Positions 9,575 through 17,740 of a DNA stretch of 64,000 nucleotides are shown here, one piece after another (positions within the stretch are counted from its first letter, which is position 1; each line of letters opens with the position of its first letter). A program made the position numbers and the translations under genes. The stretch comes from CAYJAY01 sp964368445 (GTDB lineage: Bacteria > Bacillota > Clostridia > Oscillospirales > Ruminococcaceae). The notes beneath the pieces are model-generated. The model saw nothing but the letters and a program-made list of their open reading frames with translations. It was not told the origin of the DNA and did no database searches. Location of the stretch: NCBI GenBank assembly GCA_964368445.1, contig CAYJAY010000010.1, positions 1 to 64,000 on the forward strand, in the 5' to 3' direction.

Positions 9575-11071
9575 TTACGTCCCAGCGTGCTCAACGTTTA
9601 ACCCCACACTTTCCTTGCCATAATATATCGCTATCCCTCCGTTTGGCCAGTCCCATTTGTTTGCAACAAGTGTCTCTCCACCGAAAAACGCAGAAGTTTC
9701 TTCAAGCGGGTCAAATACTGGGTTTAATATATTGTTATCATTTAACACGGCTGTTCTATGGTCCATCTCTTGTTTGTATGCAATGTGCACACCCCTGCCG
9801 ATCTCGTCAATAGCGGTTATCGTCGTGGAATAGTCAAAATAATCTGACCCAAAAAATAAAATCCCACCTAATGCCACAGTCGAACAAAAAACTACAGCTA
9901 TCTTTTTTACATATGTTGGCGCATTATCAAAACTAACTTCAAGCAATTTAATCTGCTGAAGCCAGCCTAGTGCATACCCATAAACAACAATAATCGTCAA
10001 AACAAACACGGCGTATATAACGTTTGTTACCCTTCCGTCGCCATAATAACCCATTCCGTGATAGGGACCTGCTAGCATTCCACACACCAACATAAAATGT
10101 GCTAAAAACAGTATTATCAGTTTATAAAACTTAAACCCTATCATATTTTTAGTTATTCTTAAAGCAAACGGTGTTAGAATTAATAGAAACAAAAAAAACG
10201 ATATGTTAAGCCATGAAAAAGCTGAGGCAAAATAACCTGTCGCACTTGCTACTATCGTTCTCGTTATTGAAGGCTCAAGAAAAAACTCCTGTCTGTTCGA
10301 GTTCCCCGGAGCAACATACATTATAATAAATCCAATAATGGCCGCCACAAGCGGAAAGATATATGGTATGCATTTCACTTTAGCTTTGTCAAAAGCCAAA
10401 ACATACCCAATCATTAAAATCATAAACAATATGTTGAAGAAAGCTACCGGAACGCTTCCACCCGAAATAAATATCGCAATAATTGAAGTTAAAACTATTG
10501 TTGAAACTCTAGAGCCGTTTTTGTGTTGTTCAAGCAAAACCGTTAAATTCATCATAGTTATCGCAAGAAAACCAATATATGTAAACGCTCCGTTAAACCA
10601 AAACATTCCTTCTCTAGGACTTGGCATCGTTTGAAAAAAATAAAACCATATTACAAGACTTAAAAAAATCGCTGTTTTTTTATCAACATTAATTAACCAA
10701 AACAACCTTTTTCCGGTAAACAAAAAACCGATTAAACAAAGGGCTATCATTATAACCGGTGTTAAAAAATAAAGATGTTCTCCAAAAACACCCGGTTGCA
10801 ACGCAGAAACAAAAGTTGCGCTATACATTCCCTGCCAACTGTTATAGTAATGAACCACCGTGTCCGACGCGGCTTTTATGTAGTCAATTGGATTGAACGA
10901 TCCCGTTTCAACAACCGCTTTGGTTCTGCTTCCAAAATCGTAATCATCTACAGATGGTGATGAAAAAAAAGAAAGATAAAGTACCGGAACTATTGATAAA
11001 GCAATCAAAAAAACAATACACTTTTTAACGTTGATTTTTTCTATTGTTTTTGCTATTTTTTCAACTGACAT
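9575..11071 (-). CDS. DUF6056-like polytopic membrane protein, paralogue 1 of 4
   Basis: A 498-residue membrane protein and the promoter-proximal member of the array. It shows SVDDYDFGS after TM1, NSWQGMYSATF, QPGVFGEHLYF, PREGMFWFNGAFTYIGF, APGNSNRQE, and YYGKESVGL in the tail. A good AAAGGAG site precedes the ATG. A consensus-like promoter lies 58-86 bp upstream. Cellular location: cytoplasmic membrane, with the long C-terminal tail probably outside. No characterised member of the family is known to me. Confidence 0.7.
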   Translation of the reverse strand: MSVEKIAKTIEKINVKKCIVFLIALSIVPVLYLSFFSSPSVDDYDFGSRTKAVVETGSFNPIDYIKAASDTVVHYYNSWQGMYSATFVSALQPGVFGEHLYFLTPVIMIALCLIGFLFTGKRLFWLINVDKKTAIFLSLVIWFYFFQTMPSPREGMFWFNGAFTYIGFLAITMMNLTVLLEQHKNGSRVSTIVLTSIIAIFISGGSVPVAFFNILFMILMIGYVLAFDKAKVKCIPYIFPLVAAIIGFIIMYVAPGNSNRQEFFLEPSITRTIVASATGYFASAFSWLNISFFLFLLILTPFALRITKNMIGFKFYKLIILFLAHFMLVCGMLAGPYHGMGYYGDGRVTNVIYAVFVLTIIVVYGYALGWLQQIKLLEVSFDNAPTYVKKIAVVFCSTVALGGILFFGSDYFDYSTTITAIDEIGRGVHIAYKQEMDHRTAVLNDNNILNPVFDPLEETSAFFGGETLVANKWDWPNGGIAIYYGKESVGLNVEHAGT

Positions 11072-11128
11072 TTTACTCCTTTATATCGGCTATATTTTAA
11101 TTAATTTTAGCTACATAATACCCTGATA

Positions 11129-11157
11129 ATTCTACACTTTAATATAAAATATGTCAA
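11129..11157 (-). promoter_or_regulatory. sigma-A promoter of the DUF6056 array-folC unit
   Basis: On the minus strand TTGACA (11152-11157), a 17-bp spacer and TAGAAT (11129-11134). It reads leftward into paralogue 1. Confidence 0.7.
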
Positions 11158-11238
11158 TAAAAATAAGCTGTTTCAAAAAGCGCACACAAAACAACAGTTT
11201 TTAAAATAACTATTGCTTTTTTTTCGTTTTAGTGTTAA

Positions 11239-11244
11239 TATAAT
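11239..11244 (+). promoter_or_regulatory. -10 element of the lysine riboswitch operon
   Basis: TATAAT ten bases before the riboswitch aptamer. The -35 is a poor match within a T-rich run (TTGCTT at 11213-11218 has a 20-bp spacing). Confidence 0.5.
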
Positions 11245-11253
11245 TATCAATAT

Positions 11254-11409
11254 GATAGAGGCGCGAAGTCGAATAGGTATGCAAAAGCCGGCAGGCAACG
11301 ACGGCATATCCGAGGCACCTTCGCCGAATTGTATTTTTGGGCACAAAGATACAATGGGGTAACGGAGAATATCCGTTACACTGTCTGCAAAAATTGCAGG
11401 GGGGCTATC
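11254..11409 (+). ncRNA. lysine riboswitch (L-box) aptamer
   Basis: The closing stem P1 pairs GATAG at 11254-11258 with CTATC at 11405-11409. Inside are the L-box landmarks: GAGGCGCGAAGTC after P1, GAGGCACCTTCGCCGAA, a GGGTAACGGAGAATATCCGTT helix, and CACTGTCTGCAAAAATTGCAGGGGGGCTATC closing the aptamer. It lies directly upstream of lysC and the dap genes, whose end product is lysine. Lysine binding is expected to favour the terminator that follows. Confidence 0.92.
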
Positions 11410-11428
11410 TTGTTTGCTTGATTGTTTA

Positions 11429-11460
11429 AGCGGCGGGAATGGTTTCTTGCCGCTATTTTT
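11429..11460 (+). terminator. riboswitch-controlled intrinsic terminator
   Basis: A 10-bp stem (11429-11438 with 11445-11454, including two G-U pairs) is followed by ATTTTT, about 20 nt after the aptamer and about 90 nt before lysC. This is the expected expression platform for transcription attenuation by lysine. Confidence 0.85.
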
Positions 11461-11548
11461 ATTACATTTTTATAAAATCGGAATTAGTACTCGTCGTTAA
11501 ATAAAACATTGATAGGTATAAGCCGAAACACGAAAGGAATGATTTTTT

Positions 11549-12754
11549 ATGGGCGTTGTCCACAAATACGGAGGAAGTTCTGTTGCGACGGTTGAAAAAA
11601 TCAAGGCAATTGCAAAACATATTGTCGAGATTAAAAATACGGGCGAAGAGATAGCTGTTGTTGTAAGTGCGATGGGAAAAACGACAAATGAACTTATAGC
11701 AACCGCAAAAGAAATTTCACAAAACCCGAACGCGAGAGAACTCGACAGCCTTATGTCGATAGGCGAACAAAAAACTATTACCCTTCTCGCTATGGCTATA
11801 CATGAACTTGGAGTTCCGGCAATATCTTTAACAGGGTTTCAGTGTGGTTTTTTAACAAACAACAACCACAACTATGCCAAGATTGTCGATATAGACGATA
11901 AACTTCTTAAACAGTATGTTTCAGAAGGCTTTGTTCCTATAATAGCCGGCTTTCAAGGGATCGACCAATATAAAAATATAACGACACTCGGGCGTGGTGG
12001 TTCCGACACAACTGCGGTTGCAATCGCTGCAAAACTCGGGTGGGACTGTGAGATTTATACCGATGTCGATGGAATATACACTGTCGATCCGAGGGTTTGT
12101 CCCGGCTCAAAAAAGCTTTCCGAGATTACCTACGACGAGATGATGGAGATGGCGTCACTTGGCGCAGGGGTTCTTGAAACACGAAGTGTAGAGCTTGCCA
12201 AAAAATTTGGGGTTAAGTTGCTTCTTGCAAAGTCGCTTGAAAAAGACAAAACGAAAGGTACATATATTATGGAACAAACAAACTTTTTTGAAGAGATGCC
12301 GATAACCGGAATAAGCATCTCGAAAGATGTGTCGATGCTTACTATTAAAGGTCTTCCGTCCAACGGCGAAGCGGTGGACGAAATCTTCAAAGCTATCGCG
12401 GAACTCGATGTAAATGTAGATATGATTTCGCAACAAATTTCGGACGACAACACTGTCATGCTTTCGTTCAGCTGTTCCCACGCAAGAGCAACCGAACTTG
12501 TTAAAAAATTCGCAGATTTCGACCTTCCCTATCGAATAGTTGCACATTATCCCCTAACTAAAATTTCGCTTGTTGGGGTCGGCATGATAACCCACAGCGG
12601 AATAGCAAGCAAAGCTTTTACAACGCTTTTCGCGAACAAAATAAACTATTATCAAGTTACGACATCCGAGATTTCGATCTCGATGACGATAGACAGCGAT
12701 AACACAGAAAAAGCAACAGCGGTTCTCGCCGATGCATTTGGTTTAAGAAATTAA
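11549..12754 (+). CDS. lysC: aspartate kinase
   Basis: 401 residues; phosphorylates aspartate, the first step to DAP, lysine and peptidoglycan. The kinase fold shows KYGGSSV at residues 6-12, GRGGSDTTA and TDVDGIYTVDPR. Two ACT domains in the last 130 residues (starting near TGISISKD and SLVGVGMITHSG) are the usual allosteric lysine or threonine sites. An AAAGGAATG ribosome site precedes the ATG. It is the first gene of the riboswitch-controlled operon, 28 bp ahead of dapA. Confidence 0.96.
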   Translation: MGVVHKYGGSSVATVEKIKAIAKHIVEIKNTGEEIAVVVSAMGKTTNELIATAKEISQNPNARELDSLMSIGEQKTITLLAMAIHELGVPAISLTGFQCGFLTNNNHNYAKIVDIDDKLLKQYVSEGFVPIIAGFQGIDQYKNITTLGRGGSDTTAVAIAAKLGWDCEIYTDVDGIYTVDPRVCPGSKKLSEITYDEMMEMASLGAGVLETRSVELAKKFGVKLLLAKSLEKDKTKGTYIMEQTNFFEEMPITGISISKDVSMLTIKGLPSNGEAVDEIFKAIAELDVNVDMISQQISDDNTVMLSFSCSHARATELVKKFADFDLPYRIVAHYPLTKISLVGVGMITHSGIASKAFTTLFANKINYYQVTTSEISISMTIDSDNTEKATAVLADAFGLRN

Positions 12755-12782
12755 AATTATTAATATTATGGAGGGCAAACTC

Positions 12783-13658
12783 ATGGTAAAAGGTTCAATA
12801 GTCGCTTTAATCACCCCATTTAATCAAGACAAAACGGTTAACTTTACAAAACTCGAACAACTAATCGAATGGCATATCGAAAACAAAACCGATGCCATAT
12901 TGGTTCTTGGAACTACCGGCGAAAGCCCCACAATGTCACACGAAGAGGACGACGCAGTTATCGAGTGTGCTGTTAGAATTTCGGCAGGTCGCGTTCCAAT
13001 AATCGCCGGAACCGGAAGCAACAGCACCGAAACGATGCTTGAGAAAAGCTTGCGCGCCGAAAAATCGGGGGCTAACGGCCTTCTGTTGATCTCGCCGTAC
13101 TACAACAAAACCAACCTCGAAGGGATGTACCAACACTTTAAAACGGTCGCAGACGCCGTTAATATCCCTTGTATTTTGTACAACGTTCCGGGCAGAACCA
13201 GCTGTGAAATCCCTGTGTCGGTTGTCGCCCGCCTTGCACAACACAAAAACATCTGCGGAATTAAAGAAGCTTCGGGCAACATGTCATACTCGATGAAAGT
13301 TTCTCGCCTATTAAACAAAGATTTTTGCATGTGGAGCGGAAACGACGACATAATTGTTCCGATAATGTCGATAGGCGGCAGCGGGGTCATATCGGTCGTT
13401 GCAAACGCGCTTCCAAACGAAACACACATGATGGTTGAAGATTACCTTTCGGGCAACTATCAAAAATCTCTTGAAGCCCAACTTCAACTTCTTCCGTTTA
13501 TAAACAATCTGTTTATCGAGGTTAACCCGATTCCAATTAAAACCGCTCTCATGCTTATGGGCAAAGATAACGGCGTTTTCCGTCAACCTCTATATGAAAT
13601 GGAACAATCGGCAAAACAAAAACTCGAACAATCTATGAAAGATTTGGGGTTAATATAA
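12783..13658 (+). CDS. dapA: 4-hydroxy-tetrahydrodipicolinate synthase
   Basis: A 291-residue TIM-barrel aldolase that condenses pyruvate and aspartate semialdehyde. GTTGES is at 43-48, the catalytic tyrosine at 133 in YNVPGRT and the Schiff-base lysine at 161 in GIKEASG, the same numbers as in the E. coli enzyme. The start at 12783 is chosen over an in-frame ATG at 12768 because GGAGGG lies 7 nt before it; the earlier ATG includes that site in its own codons. It is followed after 3 bp by dapB. Confidence 0.96.
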   Translation: MVKGSIVALITPFNQDKTVNFTKLEQLIEWHIENKTDAILVLGTTGESPTMSHEEDDAVIECAVRISAGRVPIIAGTGSNSTETMLEKSLRAEKSGANGLLLISPYYNKTNLEGMYQHFKTVADAVNIPCILYNVPGRTSCEIPVSVVARLAQHKNICGIKEASGNMSYSMKVSRLLNKDFCMWSGNDDIIVPIMSIGGSGVISVVANALPNETHMMVEDYLSGNYQKSLEAQLQLLPFINNLFIEVNPIPIKTALMLMGKDNGVFRQPLYEMEQSAKQKLEQSMKDLGLI

Positions 13659-13661
13659 TAT

Positions 13662-14381
13662 ATGGATATTGTTTTAATCGGACACGGGCGAATGGGCCAG
13701 CTTATCGAAACTGTCTCGACAAACCGAGGACACAGCATAAAAGCAATTATAGATATCGATAACATCTCTGATTTAGCCTCGCTTGAAAAAGCGGATGTTG
13801 TGATAGATTTTTCACATCCTGCCATGCTCTCACCCGTTTCGGACTATGTAAAAAGGACAAAAACGCCCTACCTTTCGGGAACGACCGGACTTTCTAAGGG
13901 TGACCTTGAAGCTATTAAACAACTCGGGGAACTTACCGCAACGATACACAGTTCCAACTATTCTTTGGGTGTTGCGGTGTTCAAACAAATTCTTGAACAA
14001 TTCGCGCCGACGCTTAAACAACTTTATGACATCGAAATTATCGAAACCCACCACAACAAAAAAGCCGATAGTCCTTCGGGCACGGCTAAACTTCTTCTCG
14101 AAGCGGTCGACCCAACCGGCGAATACACACCCGTTTACGGTCGCGAGGGTATGGTGGGCGCTCGGACAAAAAAAGAGATTGGCGTCCACGCAATTCGAGG
14201 CGGAACGGTAGCCGGCGAACACACGGTATCTTTTTTCGGGGAAGATGAGATTTTAGAGATTACCCATAAAGCCTCGAGCCGAATTATCTTTGTAAACGGC
14301 GCGGTTGTGGCGGCAGAAAAACTCCACGAGCAAAAACAAGGATTTTACACGTTGCAAAAACTTTTGTCAAGCAACCAATAA
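13662..14381 (+). CDS. dapB: 4-hydroxy-tetrahydrodipicolinate reductase
   Basis: A 239-residue NAD(P)H-dependent reductase. The Rossmann loop GHGRMG is at residues 7-12, SGTTGLS in the nucleotide domain, and the catalytic E-x-HH-x2-K motif in ETHHNKKADSPSGTA. Its N-terminal part is shorter than the E. coli enzyme, as in many Clostridia. It starts 3 bp after dapA, suggesting translational coupling. Confidence 0.96.
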   Translation: MDIVLIGHGRMGQLIETVSTNRGHSIKAIIDIDNISDLASLEKADVVIDFSHPAMLSPVSDYVKRTKTPYLSGTTGLSKGDLEAIKQLGELTATIHSSNYSLGVAVFKQILEQFAPTLKQLYDIEIIETHHNKKADSPSGTAKLLLEAVDPTGEYTPVYGREGMVGARTKKEIGVHAIRGGTVAGEHTVSFFGEDEILEITHKASSRIIFVNGAVVAAEKLHEQKQGFYTLQKLLSSNQ

Positions 14382-14430
14382 TATTAAAAATACCGTTAAT
14401 AAATACTTAAACAAAAAGGAAAACACAGCA

Positions 14431-15129
14431 ATGATGAATGCAATAGAAATTATAGAATACATAAGCAAGAGCAACAAAAAAACTCCCGTTAAGCTTTATA
14501 TAACCGAAAAACAACCAATAGATTTTGGAGAGGACAGCACAGTTTTCGGAAACGACAGTAAAATTGTTTTTGGCGAATGGTCCACGCTTTCCGAAATTAT
14601 AGAACAAAACAAAGACAAAATTGACAAGATAGTTATTGAAAACGACAGAAGAAATTCGGCAATTCCTATGCTTGACTTGAAGAACATAAACGCAAGGATA
14701 GAGCCGGGCGCAATCATTAGAGAACAAGTAACTATAGGCGACAACGCAGTCATTATGATGGGCGCTATCATAAATATCGGGGCGGTTATCGGAAGCGGCA
14801 CAATGATAGACATGGGCGTTGTATTGGGTGGCCGCGCCACCGTCGGCAACAATTGTCACATCGGCGCCGGCACGGTTCTCGCCGGTGTAATTGAGCCACC
14901 TTCGGCAGATCCCGTTGTTGTTGAAGACAATGTCATGATAGGCGCAAACGCGGTGGTTTTAGAGGGCGTCAGAATAGGCGAAAACTCGGTTGTTGCGGCG
15001 GGGGCGGTCGTCGTGTCCGATGTTCCAAACAACGTAGTGGTTGCAGGGTGTCCGGCAAGAGTCATAAAACAAAAAGATGAAAAAACTGCAAGCAAAACAG
15101 AAATTATGCAAGCTTTAAGAGAGATCTAG
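14431..15129 (+). CDS. dapH: 2,3,4,5-tetrahydropyridine-2,6-dicarboxylate N-acetyltransferase
   Basis: A 232-residue left-handed beta-helix acetyltransferase using acetyl-CoA. The N-terminal helical domain (to about residue 85) is followed by hexapeptide repeats such as IEPGAI, IGDNAV, IGSGTM, IGANAV and IGENSV, ending with VVAGCPARVIKQ. It commits the organism to the acetylase branch of DAP synthesis. An AAAGGA site precedes ATG-ATG at 14431; the longer reading frame that overlaps dapB has no such site. The last 59 bp of the gene are duplicated just downstream. Confidence 0.95.
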   Translation: MMNAIEIIEYISKSNKKTPVKLYITEKQPIDFGEDSTVFGNDSKIVFGEWSTLSEIIEQNKDKIDKIVIENDRRNSAIPMLDLKNINARIEPGAIIREQVTIGDNAVIMMGAIINIGAVIGSGTMIDMGVVLGGRATVGNNCHIGAGTVLAGVIEPPSADPVVVEDNVMIGANAVVLEGVRIGENSVVAAGAVVVSDVPNNVVVAGCPARVIKQKDEKTASKTEIMQALREI

Positions 15130-15205
15130 TTTATCTTTTTGTTTCGCAAAAAGATGAAAAAACTGCAAGCAAAACAGAAATCATGCAAGCTTTAAGAGAG
15201 ATCTA
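15070..15205 (+). repeat. 59-bp direct duplication of the dapH 3' end
   Basis: Copy 1 (15070-15128) is the end of dapH. Copy 2 (15147-15205) repeats it with one substitution, offset by 77 bp. Copy 2 lacks its own start and is out of frame with copy 1. Confidence 0.93.
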
Positions 15206-15253
15206 AACAAACAAAAAAACTCGACAAAACATAAATGTTTTAAGCCGAGTTTG

Positions 15254-15305
15254 ACCAAAGATTCATTCTCGACAAAACGCGAGAATGAATCTTTGGTTCT
15301 TTTTG
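15254..15305 (+). terminator. terminator of the lysC-dapABH operon
   Basis: An 18-bp perfect stem (15254-15271 with 15280-15297) with an 8-nt loop is followed by TCTTTTT. A weaker stem ending in CGAGTTT lies just upstream. The next 320 bp (15306-15628) are AT-rich and hold no gene that I can support. Confidence 0.93.
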
Positions 15306-15628
15306 AGTTACAACAGGCAAACATCAAAAAGAACTATCTTGATTACATATTTAGGTCAAAAAATCTCTCCCATTATATCAACCTAAATCACCGTATGCAA
15401 TCATCAAAATAATAACGTTAACATTTGCAAAAACAAACAAATCATCTTAAAATAACTTGAAACAACTTCAAAGAAACATTCGAATAAATGCGCAACTTAA
15501 AAATAAAGCTTAAAAAATTTTATCTTTATAAAAGAAACATCTATTTACCCAAGTTAAATTAATCAGTAAATTAATTGCTGCTTAAACAGAAAGTTAAACT
15601 CACCCACCGACAATCTTTAAATATCGCT

Positions 15629-16006
15629 TTACTGTAGTGTTATTATAAAAAAAGCCAATATGGTAACCGCAAATGCGACCCAACCGGCAATTGTAACATT
15701 TCGATAAAAGAGCTCATTACTTCTATCTTCGTGTTCATCTTTTTCTAAATACGCCGTTTTATCGTTAGACGTTTGATAAACTATACCCTCATCGCTGTTT
15801 GGAACAATTAATTGTTTGTAATCAAATTTAATCGAAGGAATTGCTTTTGATTCCGTGTTTTCCACAATAGAATTTTCTACGTTTTCTTTGTTTTTGTTAT
15901 TTTTGTTGTCATTTTCGTCGTGTCCACAACGGTCATACATAACTTCGCCAGAGTTTTGCTCGACACTTTTTTGGGAAAGCTCTTGTGTTTTTAACATAGG
16001 TTTCAA
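15629..16006 (-). CDS. hypothetical tail-anchored protein rich in Asn, Lys and Glu
   Basis: About 125 residues. A long hydrophilic, low-complexity N-terminal part (DENDNKNNKNKENVEN) is followed by a single C-terminal hydrophobic helix (VAFAVTILAFFIITL) with almost nothing after it, so the bulk faces the cytosol. No known domain is seen. The start is uncertain: a TTG at 16006 lies too close to GAAAGG, while the ATG at 15997 (122 residues) lies rather far from it. It is divergent from the LytTR regulator and shares the regulatory gap. Confidence 0.55.
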   Translation of the reverse strand: MKPMLKTQELSQKSVEQNSGEVMYDRCGHDENDNKNNKNKENVENSIVENTESKAIPSIKFDYKQLIVPNSDEGIVYQTSNDKTAYLEKDEHEDRSNELFYRNVTIAGWVAFAVTILAFFIITLQ

Positions 16007-16171
16007 ATTTCCTTTCGGTTTATTTTAAATCACTCTTTAAATACACTTTAGGAACCTAGCTTTTGTTTGACGGCTAGACACATAACATTGTTGAGTAAAT
16101 CGCACAACGCCACTTAGAAATTTTTTCCAATTTATATATTGTTCTAAAAAATTTAACAACTTTTGATTTTT

Positions 16172-16201
16172 TTTGTGATAATATATTTATTTGTGATAAT
16201 A
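16172..16201. promoter_or_regulatory. pair of direct repeats upstream of the LytTR gene
   Basis: The 12-mer TTTGTGATAATA occurs at 16172-16183 and again at 16190-16201, 18 bp apart, in the gap between two divergent genes. LytTR proteins bind paired direct repeats, so this is a candidate operator. Confidence 0.45.
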
Positions 16202-16290
16202 ATTTTACCAGTTTCGCAGACGTTTGTCAAACAAAAATAATAAACGGTAAATATATTTAACAAACGACATTTTTCAGGAGTTTATCTTGT

Positions 16291-17106
16291 ATGAGAAGAA
16301 ATAACAATAGCCAAAAAAAAATTATTGAGATGACACGTGAAACTTTACATGGATTTTATGGTCGTTCTGTCGAACATCTAACCCATCTTTTAAGTGATGA
16401 CTTTGTTTGGATTGGAGCCTTTGATTTTCAATTCACGCACGGAAAGCAACATTTCATCGACACCGTACAAGCCGAACTTAATTCGATAGCCTTTAATATT
16501 AACGAAGAAAATTACGAACTGGTTGTGCGAAATCGGGATATATTTATAGTCTGTTGTAGGTTAAAGTTGACAAGCGATCTCGATTCAGGATCCTATTTGC
16601 AGATGCACACCCGTTTAAGTGTGGTGTGGAAATACATCGACAATGAACTGAAACTGGTTCATATCCACGGTTCTAATGCGCAAGACATACCGCTCACCGT
16701 TGCGCAAAAAAAAGCCTCACCCAAAAACAATGACGGCGATTTTATCGAATACATTCTATCTGCTTCAGAGAAAAAAACGACAAAAAAAATTATGTTTCGC
16801 AAGACAACGGGTGAATATTGCGTGATATCAGAAAGCGATATTTTATATATACAAGCAGACGGACAAACTTCTCGAGTTTACACCAAAGATAGCTCTGTGG
16901 AAGTTTCAGGTGTTTTGCTCACACATCAACAAACCCTTTCGGACAATTTCTTCCGCTGTCATAAATCATATTTGATAAATACGGCATACATAACGAATTT
17001 TCGCCGATATCAAGTCACGTTGCGTAGGCAAATCGAACTGCCTATAGGCAAAGAAAAGTATCTAAATTTAAAACAACTGTGCACTGAATTCAGCGACGTC
17101 AATTAA
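16291..17106 (+). CDS. one-component transcription regulator: NTF2/SnoaL-like domain plus LytTR DNA-binding domain
   Basis: 271 residues. The first 130 resemble the NTF2/SnoaL fold (MTRETLHGFYGRSVEHLTHLLSDDFVWIGAF, then a sheet ending TRLSVVWKYIDNELKLVHIHGS). The last 110 form a LytTR domain (GEYCVISESDILYIQADGQ, FFRCHKSYLINTAYITNF, LPIGKEKY). Most LytTR proteins have a phosphorylated receiver domain instead, so this one probably senses a small ligand or state directly. AGGAG precedes the ATG by about 10 nt. Target genes are unknown; the adjacent divergent gene and itself are the nearest candidates. Confidence 0.75.
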   Translation: MRRNNNSQKKIIEMTRETLHGFYGRSVEHLTHLLSDDFVWIGAFDFQFTHGKQHFIDTVQAELNSIAFNINEENYELVVRNRDIFIVCCRLKLTSDLDSGSYLQMHTRLSVVWKYIDNELKLVHIHGSNAQDIPLTVAQKKASPKNNDGDFIEYILSASEKKTTKKIMFRKTTGEYCVISESDILYIQADGQTSRVYTKDSSVEVSGVLLTHQQTLSDNFFRCHKSYLINTAYITNFRRYQVTLRRQIELPIGKEKYLNLKQLCTEFSDVN

Positions 17107-17284
17107 AAATATACTATTAAATATATCCAAGACTAATCTTTCAAAGCAATAGTTTGGATACACTGCATAAACTTGATATTTCCACAGGTAATATGTTGAC
17201 TATAGCGAAAATTAAAGATAAAATAATATAAGAATAAAACCACTTATTAACTAAAGGATTTTTTTAGAAAGGTCTGACATGTAA

Positions 17285-17689
17285 ATGAAAAGAAAACTGC
17301 AAATTCTTCTTAACTCTTGGTCGGTTGCAATCGAAACGGTTATAGGTGTTTTTGTGCTTTTGGCTTGTGGTATAGGCGGGATTGGAGTCATTCTCAACAC
17401 CAACGTTCCTTCTTTGTTTGCGAGTCCGGAATATTTCATAGAATGGATAAATGTCATCTGTTATTTTATCATTGGCGTTGAGTTTGTGAAGATGATAACA
17501 AGTCACAGCGTCGACTCTGTTGTTGATGTTTTGCTTGTTGCGCTTTCGCGCCAAATGATCGTTGAACATGTTCCGCCGCTCGATGCGTTGCTGATAGTTG
17601 TTGCCGTCACTCTTTTATTTGTTGTAAGAAAATATCTTTATATATCAAAAATAGATAAATTTTCTCAAAGAGAAAAAGATTCAGAATAG
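17285..17689 (+). CDS. PsiE-like small membrane protein
   Basis: 134 residues with four hydrophobic segments. The LLVALSRQMIVEHVPPLDALL stretch (about residues 82-102) resembles the conserved region of phosphate-starvation-inducible PsiE proteins; role unknown. The reading frame is preceded directly by ATG-TAA: the ribosome site GAAAGG (17267-17272) is ideally spaced for that ATG at 17279, while the real start at 17285 is 12 nt away. Translation may therefore depend on reinitiation. It is followed after 51 bp by the CNNM/CorC gene. Confidence 0.5.
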   Translation: MKRKLQILLNSWSVAIETVIGVFVLLACGIGGIGVILNTNVPSLFASPEYFIEWINVICYFIIGVEFVKMITSHSVDSVVDVLLVALSRQMIVEHVPPLDALLIVVAVTLLFVVRKYLYISKIDKFSQREKDSE

Positions 17690-17740
17690 ACTTTTGATAT
17701 AACAAAAATATAAAATTAATTTTGGGAGAAATATTTAATC

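Noticed and set aside
12270..12754. internal start giving a separate beta subunit of aspartate kinase
   Set aside because: An in-frame ATG exists near the ACT region, as in some Bacillus lysC genes, but no convincing ribosome site precedes it.
15306..15628. possible small genes in the AT-rich gap after dapH
   Set aside because: Only very short frames without ribosome sites; the base composition is that of non-coding DNA.
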